6,711 bases of DNA from Legionella longbeachae. Lineage in GTDB: Bacteria; Pseudomonadota; Gammaproteobacteria; Legionellales; Legionellaceae. The first letter of the stretch is position 1, and every line of letters starts with the position of its first letter. Below are positions 1 through 5,691 of this stretch, one piece after another. The notes under the pieces are model-generated. The model did not search any database, had not been told where the DNA came from, and was given only the letters and a program-made list of their open reading frames with translations. Location: NCBI GenBank assembly GCA_016191305.1, contig JACPOX010000285.1, positions 1 through 6,711 on the forward strand, given 5' to 3'. The translations under genes were made by a program, and so were the position numbers.

Positions 1-366
1 ACGATGTTCACCAAGAGCCACGTTATACTCACGACTACCACGTTCATCAGTATGTCCAGCTACTAAGACACGAGCACCAGGGTGTGTCTTCAAGTACTCA
101 GCCTGAGCATTGATAGATGGCAAATACTTTGGAGCCAAGTTACTGTCATCATATGAGAATAAATACAGTTGATTATGAGGTGCCTGAGTTGTATAGGACT
201 CACCTGCCTCTTGACCAGCAAAATGCGTAAATTGTCCCAAACCTTGGGCAGAAGCTTCAGACTCAAAACCTGCTCCTCCAGCACTACCTGGCGCTTTGGA
301 ACAAGCGGCTACTAAAACCACACTCGCTACAAGCAGACCTAATTTACATAATGATCCGGCTCTCAT
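1..366 (-). CDS. pal: Peptidoglycan-associated lipoprotein Pal (3' end outside window)
   Basis: Outer-membrane lipoprotein of the Tol-Pal system; its OmpA-like domain binds peptidoglycan and anchors the outer membrane to the wall. Only 122 codons are in the window; the rest runs off the left edge. The frame opens with ATG at 366, preceded by AGGAG at 378-374 with 7-nt spacing. A hydrophobic signal (residues 8-21) ends in the lipobox V-A-A-C with the lipidated Cys at 22 and Ser at +2, which favours outer-membrane sorting. A Gly/Ala/Ser-rich linker (23-45) follows, then the OmpA-like domain, with the peptidoglycan-binding signature GHTDERGSREYN at 104-115. The linker and the stretch around residues 47-72 match the Legionella 19-kDa Pal as I remember it, which is the main taxonomic clue. 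tolB, the usual upstream neighbour, is absent; a lipid-transport operon lies upstream on the same strand. Confidence 0.96.
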   Translation of the reverse strand, partial: MRAGSLCKLGLLVASVVLVAACSKAPGSAGGAGFESEASAQGLGQFTHFAGQEAGESYTTQAPHNQLYLFSYDDSNLAPKYLPSINAQAEYLKTHPGARVLVAGHTDERGSREYNVALGEHR

Positions 367-429
367 CCTCAATCTCCTTCGTTCTTTATTATTAATATAA
401 TTACGAAATCCTTATGCAGGACTCATGGG

Positions 430-555
430 GTCATATTGTACAATTCTTTTTATTTTTTGGCTACATTATCCTGAGATAACCTCTCCTCAAAATGCTTTAG
501 TTTCTGCTTGTCCGTGCCATTATAATCCTATATCTCAGAATAAAGTCATATTGTA
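430..555. repeat. 11-bp direct repeat flanking the pal promoter region
   Basis: The 11-mer GTCATATTGTA occurs perfectly at 430-440 and again at 545-555, in the same orientation, 115 bp apart, both inside the pal upstream gap. Read on the minus strand each copy is TACAATATGAC, which contains a -10-like TACAAT. The copies could be regulator-binding sites, duplicated promoter elements or chance in AT-rich DNA. The flanks beyond the 11 bp do not match. Confidence 0.45.
519..548 (-). promoter_or_regulatory. Candidate promoter for pal
   Basis: On the minus strand a perfect TATAAT lies at 524-519. A partial -35, TGACTT, lies at 548-543 with 18-nt spacing. It would give a leader of about 145 nt before the pal start at 366. 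Pal is highly expressed and has no tolB directly upstream here, so a dedicated promoter in this 193-bp gap is expected. The -35 is weak. A second -10-like TACAAT lies nearer the gene at 440-435, so the true start is uncertain. Confidence 0.4.
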
Positions 556-559
556 ATCT

Positions 560-1159
560 CTAATGCTCTATATGAGACATAACAAAATTAGCCAAAACTT
601 CTGTAAATTGTTGCGTTGCCTTATTTGCTGCGATGACACCACCATAAGGAGTATCAGTGGGGCATGGGATTTTCAAGTTTAAAATTCGAGAAGCCAGTAC
701 CTTATTATCGCTAACATGCGTTAGAACCATTTTGACTGAAAACTCCAAAACACTAGGTTTCTTTAGAAAGTTTTGCTCTAAAAAGAGTAATTGGGTATCC
801 AATCGATAGTCAGCGCCTAAAGTATATGCGTTTGATGTTACCGCTTTAAAGAGATTGGTTTTTTGCAAACTTTGCAGTATTAACGGATAAAGCATATCTG
901 CTGGTGGATTGATCCAAGCATTTTTCACAAACGCTTCAAGCTCAAAAGGCTTTTTAATATAAAGCATTTGTTCTGTTTGATAACCTGCAGCAGCCTCCGG
1001 GGCTGTAACTAATAAGGTAATCGGCCCGTGAGCTTTAGCTAATTGTTTCATACTATATGCACTCAATTGATATTGATTGCTCACCGAGAGTTTAACTGGA
1101 GAGCATGCTATAAGTCCTAAAAATACTATATTCAGTAGAAATACAGTCAATTTTCTCAT
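560..1159 (-). CDS. ABC-type transport auxiliary lipoprotein (LinN/PqiC-like) of the MCE system
   Basis: A 199-residue lipoprotein of the ABC_trans_aux family (as in LinN and PqiC), the outer-membrane-side partner of MCE lipid transporters. A short signal (1-18) ends in lipobox L-I-A-C with Cys19 and Ser20 at +2, fitting outer-membrane sorting. Family landmarks are visible in order: Y-x-L at 30-32, AxxGYxTxxMxY at 56-67, the W-x-x-PPADML block at 82-90, ADYRLD at 116-121, and PYGGVxAxN at 171-179 before the C-terminal helix. The length is normal for the family. ATG is at 1159, only 3 nt after the stop of the MCE gene, with GGAG at 1171-1168 inside that gene's last codons, so the two are translationally linked. 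It is the last gene of the four-gene operon. I see no convincing terminator after it before pal. Family is confident; substrate unknown. Confidence 0.88.
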   Translation of the reverse strand: MRKLTVFLLNIVFLGLIACSPVKLSVSNQYQLSAYSMKQLAKAHGPITLLVTAPEAAAGYQTEQMLYIKKPFELEAFVKNAWINPPADMLYPLILQSLQKTNLFKAVTSNAYTLGADYRLDTQLLFLEQNFLKKPSVLEFSVKMVLTHVSDNKVLASRILNLKIPCPTDTPYGGVIAANKATQQFTEVLANFVMSHIEH

Positions 1160-1162
1160 TAT

Positions 1163-2023
1163 TTATTCTCCAGGCCCAGGTTTGGGCGATTTTTTTCCAC
1201 GAATAACCACAGCAGGATTTTGACGCATTTCACTACTGACTTTTTCTAGATTCGCTGAAATAGCATTCAACCTACGCAATAAAATTACAGCGGGGGGCAG
1301 TGCCTCCTGGGAGATCTTATCTAATGCATTTTTTCCTGTACTCATAGTTTTTGATACGCTAGTCCCTGCTTTACTCAAACTATTCGCCATCACATTAAAC
1401 CTAGATATCCCTTCTTTCAGTTCAGCAATTATGCGTGGAAAATCCCGACTTGTTTTAGCAAGATCTTTTGAAAAATGATCAATATTATTTAATATATGAG
1501 ATATATGTTTCGCATTTTCCTCATTAAATATGCGTTGCGCTTCAACAGTCACTGTGCCTATATCTTCAGAGACTCTTTTTAAAATGCTATCCAATTGATT
1601 AAAAACAGAAGGTTTTGAAGGAATAACAGGATATGGTTCGCCCGGCATTCTTTGTAAGGGCGTCAAGTTGGAAGTACTTGCACTCAAACCTATATAAGTC
1701 ACTCCAGTAATTCCCTGAGAATTTAACGTTGCTGCTGTGCTTGTGGTAATAGGAGTACCCTCTTCAATATTCAACAGAATTTCAACTTGCCTGGGATCAT
1801 TTTGATTCAGTTTGATTTCTTTCACGGAACCAACTTGTACGCCATTGTATTTTACAGGAGCATCCTGATTCAGACCGGAAGCAGCTTCATGCATATAAAC
1901 GGTATATATATTATATTTTTTTTGATTAAAACCAACCGACAACCACAACATAGCAGTCACAAGCCCCATCAATAATATAAGTACTGCTACACCAACGATG
2001 GTGTAATTGGTTTTTGATTCCAA
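1163..2023 (-). CDS. MCE-domain (MlaD/LinM-like) membrane-anchored lipid-binding protein, TTG start
   Basis: A 286-residue periplasmic substrate-binding subunit of an MCE transporter. An N-terminal membrane anchor (residues 8-30) is followed by one MCE domain (about 38-115). This contains the family's GLNxDAPVKYNGVxVGxV block at 50-67 and the SQGITGVTYIGL block at 102-113, whose loop forms the pore in hexameric homologues. Residues 140-270 are predominantly helical and likely form the coiled needle or tube. The C-terminus ends in an NPA..RG...PGPGE tail seen in proteobacterial relatives of this class. The start is TTG at 2023: AGGAG lies 9 nt upstream (2037-2033), an in-frame TAG sits at 2038-2036, and no ATG lies between. 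The anchor would be damaged by any later start. It is separated from the ATPase gene by 54 nt containing a hairpin, unlike the other tight junctions of the operon. Confidence 0.9.
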   Translation of the reverse strand: MESKTNYTIVGVAVLILLMGLVTAMLWLSVGFNQKKYNIYTVYMHEAASGLNQDAPVKYNGVQVGSVKEIKLNQNDPRQVEILLNIEEGTPITTSTAATLNSQGITGVTYIGLSASTSNLTPLQRMPGEPYPVIPSKPSVFNQLDSILKRVSEDIGTVTVEAQRIFNEENAKHISHILNNIDHFSKDLAKTSRDFPRIIAELKEGISRFNVMANSLSKAGTSVSKTMSTGKNALDKISQEALPPAVILLRRLNAISANLEKVSSEMRQNPAVVIRGKKSPKPGPGE

Positions 2024-2037
2024 GTATTTATTCTCCT
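2023..2037 (-). promoter_or_regulatory. Ribosome binding site that fixes a TTG start for the MCE gene
   Basis: On the minus strand AGGAG (2037-2033) is followed by 9 nt and TTG (2023-2021). An in-frame TAG overlaps the upstream side of the Shine-Dalgarno, so no longer start is possible. This is a clear non-ATG initiation, and may hold the MCE subunit at lower output than its neighbours. Confidence 0.8.
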
Positions 2038-2044
2038 ATTACCT

Positions 2045-2072
2045 AAAAAGCAACAAACATTGTAAATGCTTT
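2045..2072 (-). other. Hairpin in the ATPase-MCE intergenic gap
   Basis: In the minus-strand transcript AAAGCA (2072-2067) can pair with TGCTTT (2052-2047). An inner ACAA/TTGT pair closes a 3-nt loop, with a 3-nt bulge on the 5' side. The 3' arm runs into five U residues (2049-2045). It resembles a weak Rho-independent terminator but has only two G-C pairs, so it may act as a partial attenuator or an mRNA-processing/stability element inside the operon. Confidence 0.35.
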
Positions 2073-2077
2073 CTGGA

Positions 2078-2815
2078 TTATACTTTACTAAAATAATCTA
2101 CAACAATTTTATTCTTATTCTTCATTAATTCTTTAATAGGCTCAACACTTAAGATTTTTCCATCTCCAATAAAAGCTACGCGGTCTGTAGTTCTTTTTAA
2201 AGATTCTATATCATGACTCACCATGACTATAGTAAGTTTTAAAGAATCCCTTAAAAATACTATCAGATCATCGAAAAGTCTTGCGCTAAGCGGATCCAAA
2301 CCTGTAGTCGGCTCATCCAAAAATAATAATTCTGGATCCATAGCTATTGCTCGCGCTGCGGCAGCTCTTCTTTGCATTCCACCACTCAATTCAGAAGGTA
2401 ACTTACCTGCAGCCTCTTTAGGTAAGCCTACTAAGGCAATTTTTAACAAAGCCAATTCATACATAAATTCAGGTTCAAGATTTGTAAATTCTTTCATAGG
2501 AAACATCACATTTTCCAATACAGTCATTGATGAAAATAACGCGCTTTGTTGAAAAAGCATTCCCCAGCGTCGGCGAAGTAATACCGATTGTTGCGTATCC
2601 AAGTGACTAATATCTTGACCAAATATTTTAATGCAGCCTGCTGTTGGCTTCAATAACATTAACAAACTACGTAATATTGTTGTTTTACCGCTCCCTGAAC
2701 CGCCTATGATGGCAATGATTTCGCCTTTTTTTACAGTCAAATTCACATCTGAATGCACCCATTGGCCACCAAGATAATTTTTTAGACCTTTAATTTCGAT
2801 TATGGGATCGTTCAT
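2078..2815 (-). CDS. ABC transporter ATPase (MlaF/LinL-like) of the MCE system
   Basis: A 245-residue cytoplasmic ATP-binding subunit that drives lipid transfer through the MlaE-type permease. All motifs are intact: Walker A GGSGSGKT at 38-45, Q-loop in MLFQQSALFS (Gln89), signature LSGGMQRR at 143-150, Walker B LLFLDEP at 163-169, D-loop TTGLDP at 170-175, and switch histidine at 201 (VSHD). LSGGMxRR and FQxxALFSSMTVxENV are hallmarks of the MlaF subgroup rather than of amino-acid or metal importers. The permease stop (TAG, 2818-2816) abuts this ATG directly with zero spacing and only a weak GGA upstream, so translation is probably coupled. Length is usual for MlaF (about 240-270). The family call is firm; substrate specificity cannot be read from the sequence. 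Confidence 0.95.
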   Translation of the reverse strand: MNDPIIEIKGLKNYLGGQWVHSDVNLTVKKGEIIAIIGGSGSGKTTILRSLLMLLKPTAGCIKIFGQDISHLDTQQSVLLRRRWGMLFQQSALFSSMTVLENVMFPMKEFTNLEPEFMYELALLKIALVGLPKEAAGKLPSELSGGMQRRAAAARAIAMDPELLFLDEPTTGLDPLSARLFDDLIVFLRDSLKLTIVMVSHDIESLKRTTDRVAFIGDGKILSVEPIKELMKNKNKIVVDYFSKV

Positions 2816-3943
2816 CTATAAATGCATCCGGCTATAAATAACTGAATAGATCGCATCAACAATAATAATCAGAAATAGTGCCTGCACTACACTTTTGGTA
2901 GTCTGACTTCCAATATTTTTTTCCGTGCCCGCTTCAACCTTAAATCCCTGAAAACAACCCACTAGAGCGATTAACAATGCAAATGCAGGCGCTTTATAAA
3001 GTCCTAAATTCAACTGTGAAATACCTACAGAAGATTTCAAACGTTGCAGAAAATCAATAAAATTAATATCCAGCATATTGTTGGACATAAACATCGCACC
3101 TAAAATACTAAAAACATCAGACCAAAAAATCAACAAGGGAAAGACAATCAATAATGCCAGAACTTTGGGAAGTACTAATAACTCGGTAGGAGAAAGTCCC
3201 ATGGTTAATAATGCATCAACCTCTGCATTCATCTTCATTGCACCAATCTGCGCAGTAAAAGCAGAACTTGTCCTTCCTGCTACAATTATTGCAGTAATAA
3301 GGGGTGAAAATTCACGAAAAATAGCCATCCCCGATAAATAGGCAATAAAAGTGTTGGCTCCATATGTTTTTAACTGAAGACCCATTTGATATGCCAAAAC
3401 CACTCCAATCAAAAAAGAAAGCAGCGCGATAATCGGTAATGCAGTTATGCCAGTTGAGTGAATATTCGAAATAATACTGGGTAATTGAAATCGTCGCCAA
3501 TTCCCAAATGCTTCAAATATTTTGATAGATAGATCCCCAACTAGCACAAGAAGGCCATCAATCTGATAAAATTTTTTTTCTGACTCTTTCCCTAATTGGT
3601 AAAGTAAATTTTGTTGATGGGCTTCAGGAATGTGATAACTTATAACATCTTTTTTAGATTTAATTAAATCTAAAAGTTGCTGCTGGTTTTCGGTAAAATC
3701 GGTTAATTCGACTTGATTCTCTTGTTGAATTAATTTATCAATACATTTCATTAAAGCTAAGGCACCGGCACTATCAAAAGAACTGATACCTTCACCACTA
3801 ATGATAACTTTTTGAGTTTTAGGTACTTCAGCAATACTAAAACTTTTCAACAAACTCCCAATTTTCTGAACAGACCATGAACCGGTACACTGGAATTTAG
3901 TTTGCTCTTTATCAAAAGTCATTTGTGCGTTTTTTTGAATCAT
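2816..3943 (-). CDS. MlaE-family permease with fused N-terminal STAS (MlaB-like) domain
   Basis: A 375-residue inner-membrane permease of an MCE lipid transporter. Residues about 5-100 form a STAS-like domain with the phosphoacceptor-type loop SFDSAGALAL at 55-64; Ser58 occupies the place of the Thr/Ser important in MlaB. After a charged linker, the MlaE domain runs from about 135 to the end, with about five membrane segments (near 163-187, 196-220, 255-283, 318-335, 350-370). It carries the family signature EFSPLITAIIVAGRTSSA at 211-228, followed by the cytoplasmic coupling stretch GAMKMNAEVDAL at 234-245. In E. coli the STAS part is a separate MlaB protein; the fusion explains why the operon has no separate mlaB. 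First gene of the operon. Start chosen at ATG 3943, although no good Shine-Dalgarno is visible; Met8 (3922) is an alternative and would not affect either domain. Confidence 0.92.
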   Translation of the reverse strand: MIQKNAQMTFDKEQTKFQCTGSWSVQKIGSLLKSFSIAEVPKTQKVIISGEGISSFDSAGALALMKCIDKLIQQENQVELTDFTENQQQLLDLIKSKKDVISYHIPEAHQQNLLYQLGKESEKKFYQIDGLLVLVGDLSIKIFEAFGNWRRFQLPSIISNIHSTGITALPIIALLSFLIGVVLAYQMGLQLKTYGANTFIAYLSGMAIFREFSPLITAIIVAGRTSSAFTAQIGAMKMNAEVDALLTMGLSPTELLVLPKVLALLIVFPLLIFWSDVFSILGAMFMSNNMLDINFIDFLQRLKSSVGISQLNLGLYKAPAFALLIALVGCFQGFKVEAGTEKNIGSQTTKSVVQALFLIIIVDAIYSVIYSRMHL

Positions 3944-3961
3944 AGTCTAGTATTTTGAAAA

Positions 3962-3990
3962 ATAATACCCCAGAATAATACGAATATCAC
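3962..3990 (-). promoter_or_regulatory. Candidate promoter of the MCE transport operon
   Basis: On the minus strand GTGATA (3990-3985, 4/6 to TTGACA), 17 nt, then TATTAT (3967-3962, 5/6 to TATAAT). Transcription would begin near 3955, giving a leader of only about 12 nt before the permease ATG at 3943. This agrees with the lack of a recognisable Shine-Dalgarno there. The prediction is by eye only. Confidence 0.45.
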
Positions 3991-4040
3991 GGAAGAGCAA
4001 AGCTATTGATACATGGTACCACAATAACAGGGAATCATAT

Positions 4041-4188
4041 ATGACAAACAATAAAGATATAGTCGTCGCATTAATATCAGAAGCTTGATACTAACGCCAT
4101 TCGCGCCAGTAGAACTGAACTAGCGCAAATTGATGGTAACAGCACATATAAAGCCACTCTCTGCTTGTCTCCGTGTCAAACAGATTAG
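4041..4188 (+). pseudogene. Frame-broken small ORF, unrecognised
   Basis: ATG at 4041, preceded by AGGGA (4029-4033) at 7-nt spacing, opens a 15-codon frame reading MTNNKDIVVALISEA, which ends at TGA 4086-4088. A shift of +1 at that point gives another 33 codons (DTNAIRASRTELAQIDGNST, then about 13 more residues) to TAG at 4186-4188. A Rho-independent terminator begins 4 nt later. The clean start, the protein-like composition across the shift and the terminator suggest a former gene of about 48 codons, or the fused ends of a longer one after an internal deletion. I do not recognise the product. Alternatives are an intact 15-residue peptide gene, or a small RNA of roughly 180 nt using the same terminator. 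A prfB-style programmed +1 shift at UGA is conceivable, but the Ala codon GCU is not a good slippery codon. Confidence 0.35.
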
Positions 4189-4191
4189 AAT

Positions 4192-4218
4192 GCGGTTAAA
4201 TGAACCCGCTTTATTTTT
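4192..4218 (+). terminator. Rho-independent terminator upstream of mvaA
   Basis: GCGGTT (4192-4197), a 5-nt loop AAATG, then AACCCGC (4203-4209) form a six-pair stem with one bulged C. The run TTTATTTTT (4210-4218) follows immediately. It points in the plus direction and sits 4 nt after the stop of the frame-broken mini-gene, so it ends transcription from the left before mvaA. On the minus strand there is no comparable U-run after the stem. Confidence 0.65.
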
Positions 4219-4290
4219 GATTTGACAAACCCTACAATTTAGGTGGTTTGCTTTCCTGTTTTATGATAAAATTACCCTCATTTTTCTCAT

Positions 4291-4296
4291 TATAAT
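4291..4296 (+). promoter_or_regulatory. Candidate -10 element for the mvaA operon
   Basis: A perfect TATAAT lies between the terminator and mvaA, but the -35 position (4268-4273, AAAATT) is poor. Transcription would start near 4303, just before the short reading frame at 4308. Another -10-like TATGAT lies at 4262-4267, also without a good -35. A consensus TTGACA at 4222-4227 has no partner at normal spacing. Confidence 0.3.
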
Positions 4297-4307
4297 AAAA
4301 TGCAGGT

Positions 4308-4409
4308 ATGCAAGACAACTACAGCCAATTTGAACAACGCAAACATGGCCTTATTAAACTTGCGTTATTGACGGCTATTCAAAGGAGAAAGCATGCCACT
4401 TACTTCTAA
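4308..4409 (+). pseudogene. Possible remnant of type 2 IPP isomerase (fni) N-terminus, overlapping mvaA start
   Basis: ATG at 4308 opens a 33-codon frame ending at TAA 4407-4409, 17 nt inside mvaA in a different frame. Residues 4-20 read NYSQFEQRKHGLIKLAL, closely resembling the N-terminus of type 2 isopentenyl-diphosphate isomerases, where a Q-F-E-x-RK-x-D-H-I-x-L-A-L pattern is typical. Here the usual D-H is replaced by G-L. The next codons are simply mvaA's ribosome binding site read in this frame. The remaining roughly 310 residues of an isomerase are missing. The simplest explanation is a deletion that removed most of fni and left its 5' end next to mvaA; fni and mvaA act in the same pathway. 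It may still be translated as a leader coupled to mvaA. The resemblance is from memory of the family, not from a search. Confidence 0.45.
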
Positions 4410-5691
4410 TACCGATGAACTTTTTCGGGGCTTCTCAAAGCTATCTCGTGAAGAACGTTTTAAACGCTTGTTAGCCCTTGGCGCAATGACGCCAGATGAC
4501 ATCGCTTTTCTTAAAAGTGGCGGTGTAAAAGACTTAAATCTGGCAGATAAACTAATTGAAAACGTAATTGGTTATTTCCAGCTTCCTTTAGGTGTCGCAA
4601 CCAATTTCAACATTAATAACCAAGATTATGTTATTCCCATGGCGGTTGAGGAAACATCAATTATTGCCGCACTATCCAAATCCGCCAAATGGATAAGACA
4701 ATGTGGTGAAATAAAAACCTGGGTTCAAGGTGAATGCATTTTAGGCCAAATACAAATAGCAAAAGTCAAAAATTTTCAACAATTTTCCCAGATTTTTCAT
4801 GAAAATCGTACCTATCTAATTAATAAAGCCAACAAAGATGTTGCTGAAAATATGGTAAAACGAGGTGGTGGTGTAATTGATTTACAATTACGACAGCTCA
4901 AAAGAGAAGACAACCACGATATGGCTGTAATTCACTTGACCATGAATAGCTGTGATTCCATGGGCGCCAATATTATTAATCAAGTACTTGAATACTTAAA
5001 AACACCTATAGAGCAGTTAACAGGTGAAGAAGTTACCATGTGTATTTTATCAAACTTAAACGATCAAAAGTTAACAACAGCGCAAGTAACTATACACACA
5101 ATTGATCCCATACTTGGGCAAAAACTTCAAGAAGCTTCCCTTTTTGCTGAAATGGATCCCTATAGAGCAGCGACCCATAATAAAGGTGTAATGAATGGGA
5201 TCGATCCCGTATTAATTGCAACTGGAAATGACTGGCGTGCCGTTGAAGCTGGTGTACATGCCTATGCTGCTCGAAAAGGACAATATCAAGCAATCACTCG
5301 TTGGCGCTATCTTGATGGAGTACTCACAGGCCAACTTACTGCACCAATTATTGTAGGAACTATAGGCGGAGTTACTTCGCTTCATCCTACTGCTAAAATG
5401 TGTTTAAAGATGATGAATGTTTCCTCTGCAAATCAATTGTCTCAAGTTATTGCCGCTGTAGGACTTGTACAAAATTTAGGCGCAATTAAGGCCCTATGCA
5501 CGGAAGGAATTATCCAAGGCCATATGAAACTACACATTGATAATTTGCTCTTGGCTGCAGGGGCTGATGAAAATGAAATGCCTGTACTTAAAGAACATTT
5601 ACAAAAATGGTTGGATTTACATAAAAGAATCAGCTTAAACAATGCTCATGATTTACTAGCTAAAATCAGACAAACACCAATTGCTGTATGA
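4393..5691 (+). CDS. mvaA: Hydroxymethylglutaryl-CoA reductase, class II
   Basis: Interconverts HMG-CoA and mevalonate with NAD(P)H; here probably the mevalonate-forming step of isoprenoid synthesis, judged by the kinase gene that follows. 432 residues, nearly the length of Pseudomonas mevalonii MvaA (428). The whole chain aligns by eye: ENVIGYFQLPLGVA at 56-69, the catalytic Glu in VEET (Glu87), NSCDSMGAN at 185-193, the catalytic Lys in DPYRAATHNKG (Lys264), the catalytic Asp in ATGNDWRAVEAG (Asp280), and the C-terminal catalytic His in GHMKLH (His377). These correspond to Glu83, Lys267, Asp283 and His381 of the P. mevalonii enzyme. Residue 88 is Thr where VEEPS is usual. Start ATG 4393 has AAGGAG at 4382-4387 with 5-nt spacing. 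The stop overlaps the next gene's start by 4 bp. Cofactor preference cannot be settled by eye. Confidence 0.96.
   Translation: MPLTSNTDELFRGFSKLSREERFKRLLALGAMTPDDIAFLKSGGVKDLNLADKLIENVIGYFQLPLGVATNFNINNQDYVIPMAVEETSIIAALSKSAKWIRQCGEIKTWVQGECILGQIQIAKVKNFQQFSQIFHENRTYLINKANKDVAENMVKRGGGVIDLQLRQLKREDNHDMAVIHLTMNSCDSMGANIINQVLEYLKTPIEQLTGEEVTMCILSNLNDQKLTTAQVTIHTIDPILGQKLQEASLFAEMDPYRAATHNKGVMNGIDPVLIATGNDWRAVEAGVHAYAARKGQYQAITRWRYLDGVLTGQLTAPIIVGTIGGVTSLHPTAKMCLKMMNVSSANQLSQVIAAVGLVQNLGAIKALCTEGIIQGHMKLHIDNLLLAAGADENEMPVLKEHLQKWLDLHKRISLNNAHDLLAKIRQTPIAV

Larger units (their letters stand above)
3944..4392. other. Divergent intergenic region with gene remnants (449 bp)
   Basis: This gap separates the minus-strand MCE operon from plus-strand mvaA. 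From left to right it holds the operon promoter (3962-3990), a frame-broken plus-strand mini-gene (4041-4188), a terminator hairpin (4192-4218), an AT-rich stretch with isolated promoter-like hexamers (4219-4300), and a short frame resembling the start of type 2 IPP isomerase (4308-4409) that runs into mvaA. No intact gene of ordinary length lies in it. Confidence 0.7.

Noticed and set aside
90..284. Minus-strand 64-codon frame overlapping pal
   Set aside because: Same strand but a different frame from pal, whose lipobox and OmpA motif establish the real frame.
466..479. Stem-loop TTATC/GATAA as a terminator of the MCE operon
   Set aside because: Five A/T-rich pairs, no adjacent U-tract in the minus direction; too weak to call.
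471..538. Inverted repeat CTGAGATA / TATCTCAG upstream of pal
   Set aside because: Only 8 bp with arms 52 nt apart; too short and too far apart to claim a hairpin or operator. Not followed by a U-run.
1787..1975. Plus-strand 62-codon frame inside the MCE gene
   Set aside because: Lies wholly within the membrane-anchored MCE gene on the other strand, has no Shine-Dalgarno and no family features; a shadow of the real gene.
2223..2552. Plus-strand 109-codon frame inside the ATPase gene
   Set aside because: Antisense to the intact, motif-complete ATPase; its Ser/Ala-rich composition mirrors the conserved ABC motifs read backwards.
4222..4227. Perfect TTGACA as a -35 for mvaA
   Set aside because: Nothing resembling TATAAT lies 15-19 nt downstream; the nearby TACAAT is only 5 nt away, too close to pair.
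4300..4373. Another short plus-strand frame from the ATG at 4300
   Set aside because: 23 codons, no ribosome binding site, low-complexity Asn/Thr/Leu composition; overlaps the more convincing frame at 4308.
5442..5642. Minus-strand 66-codon frame inside mvaA
   Set aside because: Antisense to the conserved C-terminal domain of HMG-CoA reductase, no start signals or family features.
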